The position numbers and the translations under genes are program-made. From the NCBI GenBank assembly GCA_047967505.1, contig CM106539.1: a stretch of 64,000 nucleotides of DNA, one strand, 5' to 3'. This DNA comes from Dipteris shenzhenensis. Taxonomy: Eukaryota > Polypodiophyta > Polypodiopsida > Gleicheniales. Under the pieces are notes generated by a model. That model had not been told where the DNA came from. It saw only the letters and a list, made by a program, of their open reading frames with translations, and did no database searches. Positions 34,000-44,590 of this stretch are shown one piece after another; the first letter of the stretch is position 1, and each line of letters starts with the position of its first letter.

Positions 34000-34460
34000 C
34001 CTTGACCATATGTCCTTCATAATTTATTCTGGAATGCTCATTGACAGACGCCGGAAATGTCAAGCATCTGCTCTGCGAAATGTTTCTTTCAGATAAAATA
34101 TCTCTGCACAGAAGAGAGATAGTTCGTTCACCATCTATGGGCCGGTTGTTTGACTAGTGCCTCACTGGCAAGTAAAGTTCTACAGTATCGACGATTGATC
34201 ATTTGCCAATACTTTCCTATCCAGGTCACTCTGACGCTGTAAACCGAGACTAATCGTCAGATTATTGTGATACTGGCAGCAACACTTTAGATCACAGCTC
34301 TCTAATGAGTTGCCACAGCATTTTCCTCCGCACCACTGTAATCGACTCTCGAATTCCTCTGTCTGCGTTCACAAGGGTGTGAAAGATTTCAACAATGGCA
34401 ACTGCATCAATCTCGGACACGAATCACAACTGCAGCAAGACACCGACCAACAAATTATAG
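34000..34460. other. rest of the DnaJ-bearing insert
   Basis: Absent from dispersed-repeat copy A, so part of the insert. Its base composition is more even than the flanks. It is probably 3' UTR or downstream host sequence of the captured gene (inference). Confidence 0.45.
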
Positions 34461-35053
34461 GATGACTTTACTTGGCATCTGCAGAGTAAAATTGTACTCC
34501 ATCGTATTTGAGAAGGGTATATGAACATCAATATCTGGTTGTAGGTCTGAATAGTCTTCTTAAGGAGACAACTTCAAAGCGTCCATGCCCTTCTTGGATG
34601 GGTACATATGTTACATTGTGCGCAAATGTTTAAGCATGTACACCTCAGCTCTTCTTCATAAGCTAGTGATCCATCTGAATGTTTAGATTTCATTGCAATT
34701 GCATCAATTGCGCATATGTATAAGGAGTAAGGTGAAGACTAGATATGGCAATTGAATGAGGGACTTGATTGAACAACCCTGCAAATTTGATTGCTAGAGT
34801 TAGTTCATAGGTACGTATGGCCCGTAGCCCATGTATGCGATTTGGAAGCTACTTGTAAGGCATGTGGGAATGAAAACGAAAATCCAACCAAAAGAAAAAA
34901 ATGATTGTACACTTTAACTACAAGCATTTGATCCCCCTTTGGACAAAATGCTTAAAATGCTTATCATTTGCATTCAAGTCACTTTCGTAAAACACCCTTA
35001 AGAAACAAGGTGAATTTCTTTTTTTTTGTGAGAAGAAACAAGGTGAATTTCAT

Positions 35054-35605
35054 TCATAAGGCCTGCCTTGTAGGTGTATCTAAGTTTGTGTAAATAAGGG
35101 AATGATCGGACCAATAGGTGAAGTTAGTTCTTGAAATAGTATGTTGTGTATTGTTAGTCCAAATGTGATCTATAATTGAACCGTGTTGTATTGTTGGTTC
35201 TTGGATTAATTGAGTCATGTGTATTTGTTTCATAAATGTGATGAGTTGTATAGTTTTATTGTTTAAGTTTTTGTAGTTAATGTTGAAGTCTCCTATGATT
35301 GTTGTTGGTGTGTTTGGTTGTATTTCTCTTAAAAGGTATTGCAGGGAATATATTAATGTGGAAGTGGGTGTGGAAGAGGAATTGTATATATTGATGATTG
35401 CAAAATTGGCCATATATTTGTTTGTGAATATTGTTAGTAAGCATTCGCAACCTTTGTTTTGAATGTATTTTTTTGTTGACAATTTCATTTCATCTTTGTA
35501 ACATGTAGCAAGCCCTATGCCATTTGTTTTTTGTACACATGTGAAGTTAGGTAAGGAGAGTATGTTTGTTCTGTTATGTAATTCTTGTAAACAAAGAGTA
35601 AACAA
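35054..35605 (-). pseudogene. EEP endonuclease domain (copy 2), open frame
   Basis: A single open frame of 183 codons carries all EEP motifs: LCLQELH, NGIGLATCYKDEM, TTIIGDFNINYKN, IIDHIWTNN and YWSDHSLIYTN. It lacks frameshifts, unlike its helicase. The domain should cut DNA or RNA strands near the insertion site in Helentrons (role inferred from family). Confidence 0.85.
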
Positions 35606-35639
35606 AGTATTGTTGCACTTAATAGACTTTGATCATGAA

Positions 35640-37583
35640 GAATATCTTAGAAGTGTGAGTTTAGTGATCTAGTGTTAAGTGATTATAGTGTTTTTTGTTG
35701 TGTATGTTGATTGGAAAAGTTTAATTGCTTTGCAATCCATTGCCTATTACTTCTCAAGCATTGAATTTCATTGAGAACTGTATTGTCTACTTTGATATGT
35801 TTTTCCTCTATTGGATTTAATAGGAAAAGGTTGCCGGGGTTGCATATACGTTAGAGTGCTGTGTAGACTAGATCATGTGCTTTGATAGAAGTAGGGTCGA
35901 ATGCAAGTGATTCCATTGTCAATCCTTGGGAACGATGGATTGTCCTAGCTACAGCACGTTGTATAGGGTATTGTGTTCGAGAGATTGTGTTCAAGTAGTT
36001 CTTTCCAATTTGAAAGTCTCGTGTAATTGAATGTATAGGAGTTCAATTAAGTGGAATGTTATCATTGTAGAGGGAAGAGTTGTTATAGCGACTTTTCTTG
36101 CCAATGTCATTGTTTTCAAAGAGAACCCATACTATCTTAGGTTGTATGTCCGTATTGGAGTGTTTGAATATTCCATATGCATTGCTAACAAGACCATCAG
36201 AATATCTAAATTTCCTGAGCAGATTTCAACAATCATTCCTAGTTTCAAATGTAGTGTTTTGTGTAACCCTCTAGTGTTTTTTGGATCATTTGGTATAACG
36301 ATTTTTTTGCTACATGTTTTATGTTTTTTGTCTATTGCTTCAAGGATATGTGGTCTTTCATTTAGCAATTCAAATACTTGTTTGTTGTGGATGTCCTTTG
36401 CCACATTAGTGTAGAAGAGGTGAGGAATTTTTTGCTTTTGCAATGGTTTTCTTAGATATTGTGTGTTTATGTATGATAAATCGTTTGAGGTATGTTCTCC
36501 TGTTCTGATTTTGTTGAGCACTTGTATGAATTCATTGTTTGTTTGCTGCATTGGTATATTTAGTTCGTAGAGTAGAACATTCTCTTCCCAATATGATGTG
36601 ACCATTGATGAGTTTGCTGATTGTTGCATAAAAATCCAAGAGTCTTTGGCTGGACTTGCTTGGCATAGATCTCCACATAGTATTACATCAATTCCTCCGA
36701 AGGGTTGTAGGTGGTCGTGTTTTATTTCCCGAAGGTGCATATCTGCTGCCACTAGCGTGCTATGGCCTATTAAAGAGACTTCATAAAAAACAACAAGTTG
36801 AACATCTCTATAAAGTTGCGATAGTTCTTGCAATGTTTCTACAGATAGGCTTGAGTAGTGTGATGCCATTAGTGGTAATCATAAAGCTACATGTATTGTT
36901 GTCCCACCAATGTTGAATGCTACTTTTCCTATGTATGCCAACAAGAGTACTTTGGGTAGATCTATATCATGGGTTTCCTTGTGAGAGTAGTGTCTAAGTA
37001 GCACTTGTACAATTGTCATTAGTGTGAATGTTTTGCGTCAAGAAAAGATTGATTTTGTTGTTAGAATCAATTCTTTTTTTCAACATGATATCTTGTAGTA
37101 TGAGACATTGCTCATTGTTTAGTTTTCGTAAGTTAAAACCAAGTACATAACACATCCTTATTGACTTATAAACTAACTCCTAATAATGAATACTACATAA
37201 AAATATGTTTCGATGTGTTGATTGAGTAGTCGATGATTGGGAAACTTTAGAAGTTGTTCTTGAGTTTGAAGGGAATTTTGGAATGAGTTTATTGTATTTG
37301 TCTTTGTTCTTGTTTATAATGTCTTTGTTTTCATTGTATTTGTCATGCCATGTTGGAGTTTTTTCATTAAGGGATGGCTCTATATTATGATATGGAAGGT
37401 ATAAAGTGCATAATTCTCTGTAGTAGTTTTCAGGATCTTGCGACTCACTATAATTGTTAAGCGAATAATTTTAGATGATTTTCTTTGCTTTGCTCTATCT
37501 AATGTGACTGCATACTCACTTGCAAAAGTTGCTAAGCAAATGCCATGAAGAGTGTTTTGCCGTATTGTTAATAATGTTGTCAA
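35640..37583 (-). pseudogene. Pif1-type Helitron helicase (copy 2)
   Basis: The N-terminal segment near 37400-37580 (RQNTLHGICLATFASEYAVT) precedes the helicase. At the P-loop (about 37035) the sequence goes from NKINLFL directly to KTFTLM, so the glycine-rich loop is deleted. Motif II reads VVFYEVSLIG, where copies 1 and 3 have VDE/MDE. Motif III reads FGGIDVILCGDLCQASPAKD. The C-terminal part has LKLGMIVEICSGNLDI, then AVARTIHRSQGLTMESLAF and HDLVYTAL-stop-RI, the motif V/VI region, with a stop in place of Ser. It joins the EEP domain through NTVLNEIQCLRSNRQWIAK. Confidence 0.8.
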
Positions 37584-37619
37584 AAAATATGTTTGTACTA
37601 TCTGGATGCAATTATTTGA

Positions 37620-38199
37620 GTTGCTTTTAAGAGCAATGTTCTTTTTTCTGGAGGGTTTGTGTTAATGTATTGAAATTGTCTAGTAGAGGTTGAGAGTGGA
37701 AATCGGATAGACATAAGTAAACAGCTTGTTGGGAGCTTATGTGTTGTGTGTTTAGAATTGCATTTCCAACTCAGCGTATGCGCTCATTTGGAGCACTATT
37801 TGACATCATACTTTGTGAGAGTGCTGCTTTGACGGCCTCCGATGTTTCCTTGTCGATTTTTGCCATGTATGAAGTACAATATGCTGCTGCGCCATGTGGG
37901 TTTAGAATGAATTAAACATCTGTGTTTGCTCCCCAAAGTGATGACAAAGTAGGATTGAAATTATTTGTGTATATATCTTTTGGATGTCTTTTCAAAAATA
38001 GTGTTGGTTGTGAAATAGATGCTTCAATTGTTAGAATGTATTCTTCTTCAGACAATTCAAGTTTTTCCAAGAAAGTACTATAGTTTAACAACATTGTTGT
38101 ATCTTCTAATAAAAGTAAGTTAGTTTTCTTCATGTTGTTTTTAAGAGTGTTGGTTACTTTTGTTTGTTGCAATGGTAATAATACTTGGGTAATCTTCAT
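37620..38199 (-). pseudogene. Helitron Rep two-tyrosine segment (copy 2)
   Basis: The minus strand reads NPTLSSLWGANTDV, a TAA in place of the Gln of DIQF, then FILNPHGAAAYCTSYMAKID. The YxxxY-x-x-K catalytic tyrosines are present. The stop is a CAA-to-TAA change when compared with copy 1. Confidence 0.75.
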
Positions 38200-38232
38200 T
38201 GGTAATCGTGGAAACCTGAATCTGCATTTTTT

Positions 38233-38454
38233 TTATTTCTTGAAGCACGTTTTGCAATGTCTATGTGTTTGGATGTCCATTTGCATCAACGGGAAAAGAG
38301 AAATGTCAGTGGTAATGTATTTATTGATGACAAAAGCTTCAATCTCTGCATTTGTGGATACACAAAAAATAGGAGCATTATCTATCCAAAGGAGCCCATG
38401 ATCATGTTGAATCCCCCTGTTTTGAAATTCAGTAACGAAGAAGAAATCATTCAC
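38233..38454 (-). pseudogene. Helitron Rep HUH module (copy 2)
   Basis: The frame reads EFQNRGIQHDHGLLWID with an intact His-x-His pair, then HRHCKTCFKK. The following RFRFPRLPMK occurs in the next frame near 38205. This is the nicking-site metal-binding motif of Rep-type HUH endonucleases. It serves as the reference for the mutated copy at 4.8 kb. Confidence 0.8.
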
Positions 38455-38689
38455 TTTTTGTAAAATAGTATGGTCATTTCGCAGCAGTGTTTTTAGTGCT
38501 TTGAATTTGTGGACATAATATTAGGCAGTTGTTAGAGGGTCAGATCGGATTAGATTTCACAAATGCATCTTTGGGTTAGGGTGTTTATTATGTTTTGCAG
38601 CATTGTTCAAATTATTTAGGCAATTCACCAATGGTTCCCACAATTTTTCAACAGAGGACAACGTAATAAACAAAGTTGAAGAAGGAAGA

Positions 38690-39655
38690 ATAAACAGGAA
38701 GAATAATGAGTGCAATAGATGAAAGAAACACCTTCGGGATTGAAGGATATGAAAAAAAGATACTTACAGTAAAAAGATGCATTGGCAGCCATTGGAAGTG
38801 CTAGAAAGAGGAGAATCTAGGCTACAAGGTTGATTATCCAATGTTCCAATGAGATTCCAATGTGCTACACTATTTGTGCTTAATTTTTGTTTGTGTCCTT
38901 TAGGAACTTCATGGTAGATGTGATGGGAAGAACGAATGAGGATGATATTGAATTTTCATATGCTCTAGCCAGTTCATTGAATTCAAGCAATGCCATTGGG
39001 ATACTAAGGGACCCAAGACATAAACACCTACGTGTGCAAGTTGCTGAAGAGGTGCTGAAGGACTTCAAGGACATTGTAGATGCAAAGGAGAATGATGCTT
39101 GTAGCTTGTGATACTGCTGGTGTAAGTTGTGAAGCTTACACATCTATTTCTAAAATTTTCAAGTGTCCTCTCAGTGTTCTATTCTAGGAAAGTATAAGAA
39201 GTCTATCATGTCACTACCCACACCTTGGTCTATGAGGCATGCATGGCAAGAAATAAACCAACATGCAAGAGAAATGCTTGGAGGGTACCATTGCATAAGC
39301 GGCACAATGAATTGGAAGAGTCAAAACAAATCTAGTTTGCAAACCTTTGTTCAACAATGTCTACTAGATCCCCTCTGAAATTCACAGCCGTCTACCCCTC
39401 CTTAAGAGGAGATAAGCTTCCTGACTTCAGACCACAAATCGTATGGTGCAAAAGCATTACAGCAGGAATGACTCACATGCCACAAGCTCAACAGCCACTG
39501 GGTTACGCACGTGGCATCCCAACTCTGAAATCAAAATAAGCCATAACCAAAGCATGGGTAATAAAATGGATCCGGGAGTATATTGTCTCTGTGCCAACAT
39601 GGACTTAGGTGGAACAGAATGTGTGTGTAGAGTAGCGGCAAAGCTCCACTTGTAC
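38690..39655. other. no gene recognised; one short plus-strand frame
   Basis: A frame at 38887-39111 (FMVDVMGRTNEDDIEFSYAL ... LKDFKDIVDAKEND) has normal protein composition but no motif I know. It might be an exon of an unidentified gene. The remainder is non-coding and ends at the gypsy LTR. Confidence 0.3.
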
Positions 39656-40658
39656 TGTTATGAATAAATTTGACCAAAGTAAAAAGGCATAAATATGAGT
39701 GTATGCTTGTATGTGTGGCAATAGTATAATAAAATATGGAGTGCATAGGGCCCAGGGTTGAGGTGGCAGGGCATGACCATGTGCCACCCTTCCACGTAAG
39801 AGGACCCATAAGGTGTGTTGTACATAATCAATGGTAGTAATATTATAAAATGTTAAGGTGGCATGGCTCCTCCATGTGCCACCCCTCCACCTAGGCAGTC
39901 CCATGCTTGCATTTAGTGAGATATGGCCCAAAGTCCATGGGAGAAGTAATATAATATAGGTGGAGATGGATATTATATTGGGTTATTCCCTCCATATATG
40001 ATAGGCCCATGTGGGGGAGGTATAGAAGGTCCAAGAGTGCAAGTTAAATAATGGGGAAAGTAGGATGAGGTGGCAAGATTCCTTGTGCCAACCCTCCACT
40101 TGTCCTCCTAGAGATTTGAAGGTATTATAAAATTGGGAAGAGACCAAGGGAATATCATAGACTTGAGATATGGGGCTTGATTTATGTGGAAAAATGAGGC
40201 AAAGGGTTCTCGCACACAATTGAGAGTGCGTAACCGCCTAGCCCACATGGGAGACTTTTCCACACACACCATGCATGTGGGAGGATGCATTTATTGGGAG
40301 AGACCCCCTCTCTTGGCTATAAAAGGAGGGGGCTATTCCTTGATGGGACACGCTCATTCTTGTAAAGCCACCTAGCTAGTACTTTGATTTCCCCCTTCCC
40401 TTCCTTTCAAATAAAGCATGGCCCTCTTCCCTTGATGTCTCCATCTTAACATTCCTCCTCCCATCATGTACATGCTTCTCTTCCCTCTCTCCCTTTTCCC
40501 TTGTGCCATAGTCTCCCTCTTCATTCCCTCCCCTTCTAATCCCTTTTCCCCTCCCATGATAACATTTCGCCCTCACGTTCTCCTTTCCTCTATGGCCCTT
40601 GAGCATCGCCATGCTTAGTGTCTAGCCTCTTGTCCTGATTTCTTTTCTAGGTAATAGA
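39656..40658 (+). repeat. gypsy 5' LTR (3' border estimated)
   Basis: It begins TGTTATGAATAAATTTGACC. A strong TATA box (GGCTATAAAAGGAGG, about 40314) and AATAAA (40411) lie inside. The right border is uncertain because the 3' LTR is truncated. I place it just before the candidate PBS at 40661, but the LTR does not show a clear CA end there. Confidence 0.6.
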
Positions 40659-40660
40659 AA

Positions 40661-40682
40661 TGGTGTGGCTGCTGGGATCGAA
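40661..40682 (+). promoter_or_regulatory. candidate gypsy primer-binding site
   Basis: The segment starts TGGTGTGG and its reverse complement ends CCACACCA after TTCGATCCC, like the T-loop and acceptor end of a tRNA. The spacing is off by one from a canonical tRNA, so the donor tRNA is not assigned. Confidence 0.4.
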
Positions 40683-41149
40683 ATCTCCACGGCTAGTGGT
40701 GTAAAATACGTTACTCCTACGACTGGGTGTGGCTCTGTGGCCTCTTCCATGCGCAGTTCTCTACTTTTGCACCTCTAAACTATGTGCCTTCCCTGTCTCT
40801 ACGGCTACAAAACCTCCCTGCTTTTGCACTTCCACTCTACCTGCTTTCTGCTCACGATTCCTATGTGTATTTTGGCTGGCGAATCTTCTGCTCGTACCGA
40901 TCGCATATGTAGAACTGTAACATCCATGCTCCCTTTGAGTTCCTGTGTGCGCATTCACGCGTCTACTGTGTACACCCGCATGCATCGCAGACAGATCAGG
41001 ATGGTTTTCTGGGCTCCTGCGTCTTCTGGTCGCGGACAGTTTTTCTGGGCTTCTCCAAAACTGTAACAGATCCCGTGCCCCCCCCTCTCTTTCCTTCTTC
41101 TTCTTATCCTTGTCTTTCTCTTCTCCTTCTCCTCTTCTCTCCTCTCTTT

Positions 41150-41222
41150 TTATTAAAGAGTGGGATTTGAACCCAACACCTGCCCCTTCACAAAAGGAAG
41201 ACTTATCATTGGGCCAGCAGAT
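41150..41222 (-). repeat. tRNA-like / SINE-like segment in the gypsy leader
   Basis: On the minus strand TGGCCCAATGAT (41206-41217) resembles an A box and GGTTCAAATCC (41163-41173) is a good B box 32 bp later, with a TGGG/CCCA T-stem. The acceptor and anticodon stems do not form, so it is not a functional tRNA gene. Confidence 0.4.
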
Positions 41223-42020
41223 AAGAAGTGATGAAAATGTACTGATATTGCTTATATATTGAAATCCCATGAACTATAACTCTCTAACCGTGCAGAGTTT
41301 TCACATGCTGTACAAAGCAAAAGTACTTCATTTCATGTGCCCTACTCATATCTCCTACTAGATCGTAGATTTCAAACTTTTTTAAGTTCACTTCACGGAT
41401 GCACGCCACACGAGGAGAGTGGATATTTATGTCACTTCTCGACGAGTTTAAGGATTTGGTGCCAGGTCCTCCACGCCTTACAGCTACCAATGGGCGAGAT
41501 CTCTTTCTTGATCTTCATGTCGATCTTCAACAACTGATTGTACAGTGCATTGCTGAAGGAGACAACGGGTGGGATGATACACCGTGGATGATCCAAGGTG
41601 AAGAACTAGTGATATGATGGAGGACTTCTACTCATTGTGCGGTGATCGAGCTACTTGCTGCTTCGAAGGTAATTAAAAGGGTGTCCTTCTTCGAAGGGTG
41701 GGATGCTCCTCAAGCTTGGGGGGAGATTTGGTGCATCTGCTTATTAATTCCCGTGGATAAGCTCGTCTTGAATGGTTTATTCTCAATCTCACTATAAAGG
41801 TTTCTAGGGCTCGGCTATGGTTGGTAATGTTTCGACCAAGGAATCCCTTTGTACCTAATCAACCCTTTGTGCCTCATTTTGAGCTTCAAGTTGTAATTCT
41901 CTTTGGTCTAAAGATAAACTATCAACAAAGGATTGCAAGTTTATTTGGTGCTGAACGTTTGGCTTAAGTATTGAATTCTCCCCACCCTCTCCTTCTACCT
42001 ATCTTGGACTATCGGGAAAC

Positions 42021-42494
42021 TTGGGATGTCTGGATTTTAGTCTTGGTGTGATGACATCTTGGCTCCTCCAATTTGATGGTGCATACAAACCTTCGACTAA
42101 GGCTGCTGGTGTGGGTGTGAAGCTCACTTCACTAGGGGGTGAGGTGTATTGTTATAGTAAGTATGCACTAGCAAGTACTTGCAATCAAGCTGAGTACTCG
42201 GCACTCATTTTTGGGCTACAAAAGGCACAAGAACATCGCATCAAGCAACTTGAGGTGCAAGGAGATTCTCAACTCGTGTGTGAATAAGTTAGTGGAAGGT
42301 GGAAGGTGCAGAGCGAAGGCTTGGTTCCACGACATCAACAAGCATTGGAAATGTGCCAACAATTTGAAGAGGTAAAAATTCAGCATATCCCTCGAGCTCA
42401 AAATATAATTGCTGATTTCTTAGCACATGAAGCTTGTACTTCAATCACGCATGATAGAGTGGAAGCACCACCCCAACAAAGCCACAAGCCATGA
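42021..42494 (+). pseudogene. extra RNase H domain upstream of gag
   Basis: The frame reads LLQFDGAYKPSTKAAGVGVK, CNQAEYSALIFGLQKAQEHR, LEVQGDSQLVCE, a stop (TAA at 42285-42287 where Gln is expected), then VSGRWKVQSEGLVPRHQQ and IPRAQNIIADFLAHEA. The four acidic residues of type I RNase H are all visible: D in FDGA, E in AEYSAL, D in GDSQLV, D in ADFLAHEA. The form matches the plant/archaeal RNase H-like (RVT_3) family, not the gypsy RNase H that follows RT at 45.7 kb. It lies between the 5' LTR and gag on the same strand. Whether it is part of the element or an insertion cannot be decided here. Confidence 0.8.
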
Positions 42495-43030
42495 AGGAGG
42501 GTGATCATTTGTAAGGAATGCAAAGGTTGTGGTCATCATGAAACTAAGTGTTGGGCATATTTGATACGAGTTTACCGACTTCAAAAGGTCATCAGAAAGG
42601 TCCTCAAGGACATTGCTCGAAAGAAGGATGCCAAACCGCACACCCCTTGAAGAAATAGCATGGCAATTACAAGAACTGGAAGAAGCTGAAGGTGATGTGC
42701 AAGCGAGGTGCAAGCTCTCCAACTGTTGACATTTGTCATGGCATTCCTTTTTGCCTTGATGAACAACCTCATGCAGCGCCGTGTCTCTAACCCTCGCTTG
42801 TAAAGATGGATGCGATATCATGAGGGTTGGTCCTTTTAAGATTGTCTATGAGCTATTCTATGCTAAAGATTCTTCCCGTGTAGTATTTCACAATACACCA
42901 ATCACACCCTACCCTGACTATGTGTGCTTTGTGGATGTATCTTCACCTGATTTTCAATTCAAGCTACCTCTTTCCATTGTTTGCCAACAGATAAGCCTCA
43001 TTTCGACTCTCTCTTTTCCATTTTTCAAGC

Positions 43031-43485
43031 ATGGCTCACATTCCCATGTTCTGTGGACGGGTTAAAGAGAATTCAAATGAGTATCTTGTGGCCTTCAAGT
43101 GCCATTGTGTTTCTCTTAACTTTCTTACTGAAGATAGATGGCTGTTGGATCTTCCCACATTTCTAGAAGGTTTGGCTCAAGTGTGGTATGAGAAGCAGGC
43201 TGAAGACATTCGCCAAAGCTGGCCAAGGTTGACACCTTCGATGATTGAGTATTTTGGCAAAGAAGAGGAGCCGGAGAATGTGTACCTGTAGGTGGCAAAC
43301 TTGAAGCAGTCAGAAGGTGAGATAGCGCGTTGATATGTGGATCGAGTGGCCGTGCTCTTGGACTGTTTAATTGCCATGCAGGAGGACAATGCCGAATTTG
43401 GAGTTGGAATGACTCAGCACATGTTGGCTACCTTGTAGCAGGAGCAAGTGACAAATTCTGCCTCAAGCTTAAATGAGAGAATCTA
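43031..43485 (+). pseudogene. gypsy gag capsid region
   Basis: The frame reads FCGRVKENSNEYLVAFKCHC, LDLPTFLEGLAQVWYEKQ, and then past three stops (43289, 43332 and 43436 regions) VANLKQSEGEIAR, YVDRVAVLLDCL and TQHMLATL. This follows the Retrotrans_gag pattern with the W-Y-E-x-Q core. All three stops are TAG/TGA at positions where Gln or Arg codons would keep the frame. Confidence 0.75.
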
Positions 43486-43841
43486 GAAACTATGGTGCTA
43501 GCACATGAGATTGCTCAAAGGTTTGATAAAGTTCAGTCTGACCCCGCTTCAAAGAAGATGATTGTCCCTCCACAACCCCCTCCACTCTGGCAACAACAAC
43601 CTGGGGGGCCACCCCAGGGGGATACTCCCACCCCCCATCAGGGATGTATCCACCGCTTCCACCTCAAATGTATGGTCCTCCCTTAGATGCTTACCCTCAA
43701 CAAGGTGTATATTCTCACCCTCTGCCTTGAAGATTTTCCTAGCCTCGCACACAAGCCCCCCTCCTTTCTACTCCCTCGGCCCCTCCAACTAAAGAGGCCC
43801 CTCTTGCAAAAGAACCCAGAGTCAATGACCTAGCCAAGGCC

Positions 43842-44312
43842 TTGAATGATCTTTGGCTTGAGATGGTGGGCATCAAAAATCAAGTCAATCGCCTTCCAAG
43901 AGAACGTACCAATGTTGTATGCTACGAGTGCCACCAGAAGGGTCATTATCACACCGAATGTCCCAATATTCCAAGGGTGAATCTTCTAAGTGAATTAGGC
44001 TCTAAGGATTCTCATGTAGAGATCCTTGACCTCGGGAAAAGAAGTCATACCACCTCGGACCCCTCTCCAAATCGTGGACCAGGCTGCCCCAGGAAGAAGG
44101 TCTCCTTCTCAGAGCCCTCAGATGCTAAGATGGCAGACCCACCAACAGAGAAGACTAAAAGATATCGCAAAAGTAAGTGGTCGCCCTCGGATTTTCCCAT
44201 CGGCTCGAGGCAAGAGGACTATTTGGTTGTTCAGGACCTTGCTCATCGGTCTTTGAGCATCACGCTCCCTCAACTAATAGCATTAAGCCCTAAGGTGAGA
44301 CGTGAGCTGTAG
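43842..44312 (+). pseudogene. gypsy nucleocapsid zinc knuckle and linker
   Basis: Begins NDLWLEMVGIKNQVNRLP and contains CYECHQKGHYHTEC, a canonical CCHC knuckle (C-x2-C-x4-H-x4-C) that binds the RNA genome. A Lys/Arg/Pro-rich linker follows. The frame ends at a TAG (44310-44312) just before the protease. Confidence 0.85.
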
Positions 44313-44379
44313 CAAGGGCTCTCAATAAGGAGGAGCAAGAAAAAGGGAAAGGTATGAGAGGTCTCTTCTATCTCTGAAG

Positions 44380-44590
44380 AAATTGATCGACACCCACATA
44401 CAGTAGATGTCATCATAGATAATTGTCGTGTCAAAAGTGTGTGTGTTGATGGGGGAGCTGCATGTAATATCATGGTGCCTTGAATCATGAAGAAATTGAA
44501 TTTGAAATGCACGAGGCATTCCTCCATTCGAATCAAGGTAGCAGGAAGAAGAAGAGGAGCAAGACAGAGATACTCTCTCATCCTCGGTGT
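44380..44590 (+). pseudogene. gypsy aspartic protease remnant
   Basis: The frame contains DVIIDNCRVKSVCVDGGAACN and IMVP, then a TGA where Arg would fit. D-G-G-A replaces the usual D-S/T-G-A active-site triad. It lies between the zinc knuckle and RT, as expected for gypsy pol. Confidence 0.65.

Larger units (their letters stand above)
31852..34830. repeat. dispersed repeat, copy B, with internal duplications and a 1.1-kb insert
   Basis: It is the counterpart of 25225-26560. Relative to copy A it contains an extra stretch near 31940-32040 and a duplication of the segment GGTTGAGACTTCWACT to TTCATGATGGGATTGAAC (32290-32400, again 32560-32640). The block GCTTCCCA.CTCCATGGGC occurs at 32433 and 32757. 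A foreign 1.1-kb insert lies at about 33352-34460. The insert holds the DnaJ fragment. Confidence 0.75.
35050..38690 (-). mobile_element. Helentron-like Helitron (RepHel + EEP), copy 2, decayed
   Basis: Minus-strand order: end of the Helitron-like N domain (LFITLSSVEKLWEPLVNCL near 38660), HUH module, two-tyrosine segment, helicase, EEP. It is truncated at about 38690 within the N domain. Compared with copy 1 it keeps the HUH histidines and helicase motifs V/VI but has lost the P-loop and the Walker B Asp. The lesions of the two copies are different, so they decayed independently. The 3' (EEP) end is near 35050; no terminus was identified. Confidence 0.85.

Noticed and set aside
41150-41222. 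Functional tRNA gene
   Set aside because: Only the T-arm and A/B-box-like motifs are recognisable; acceptor and anticodon stems do not pair.
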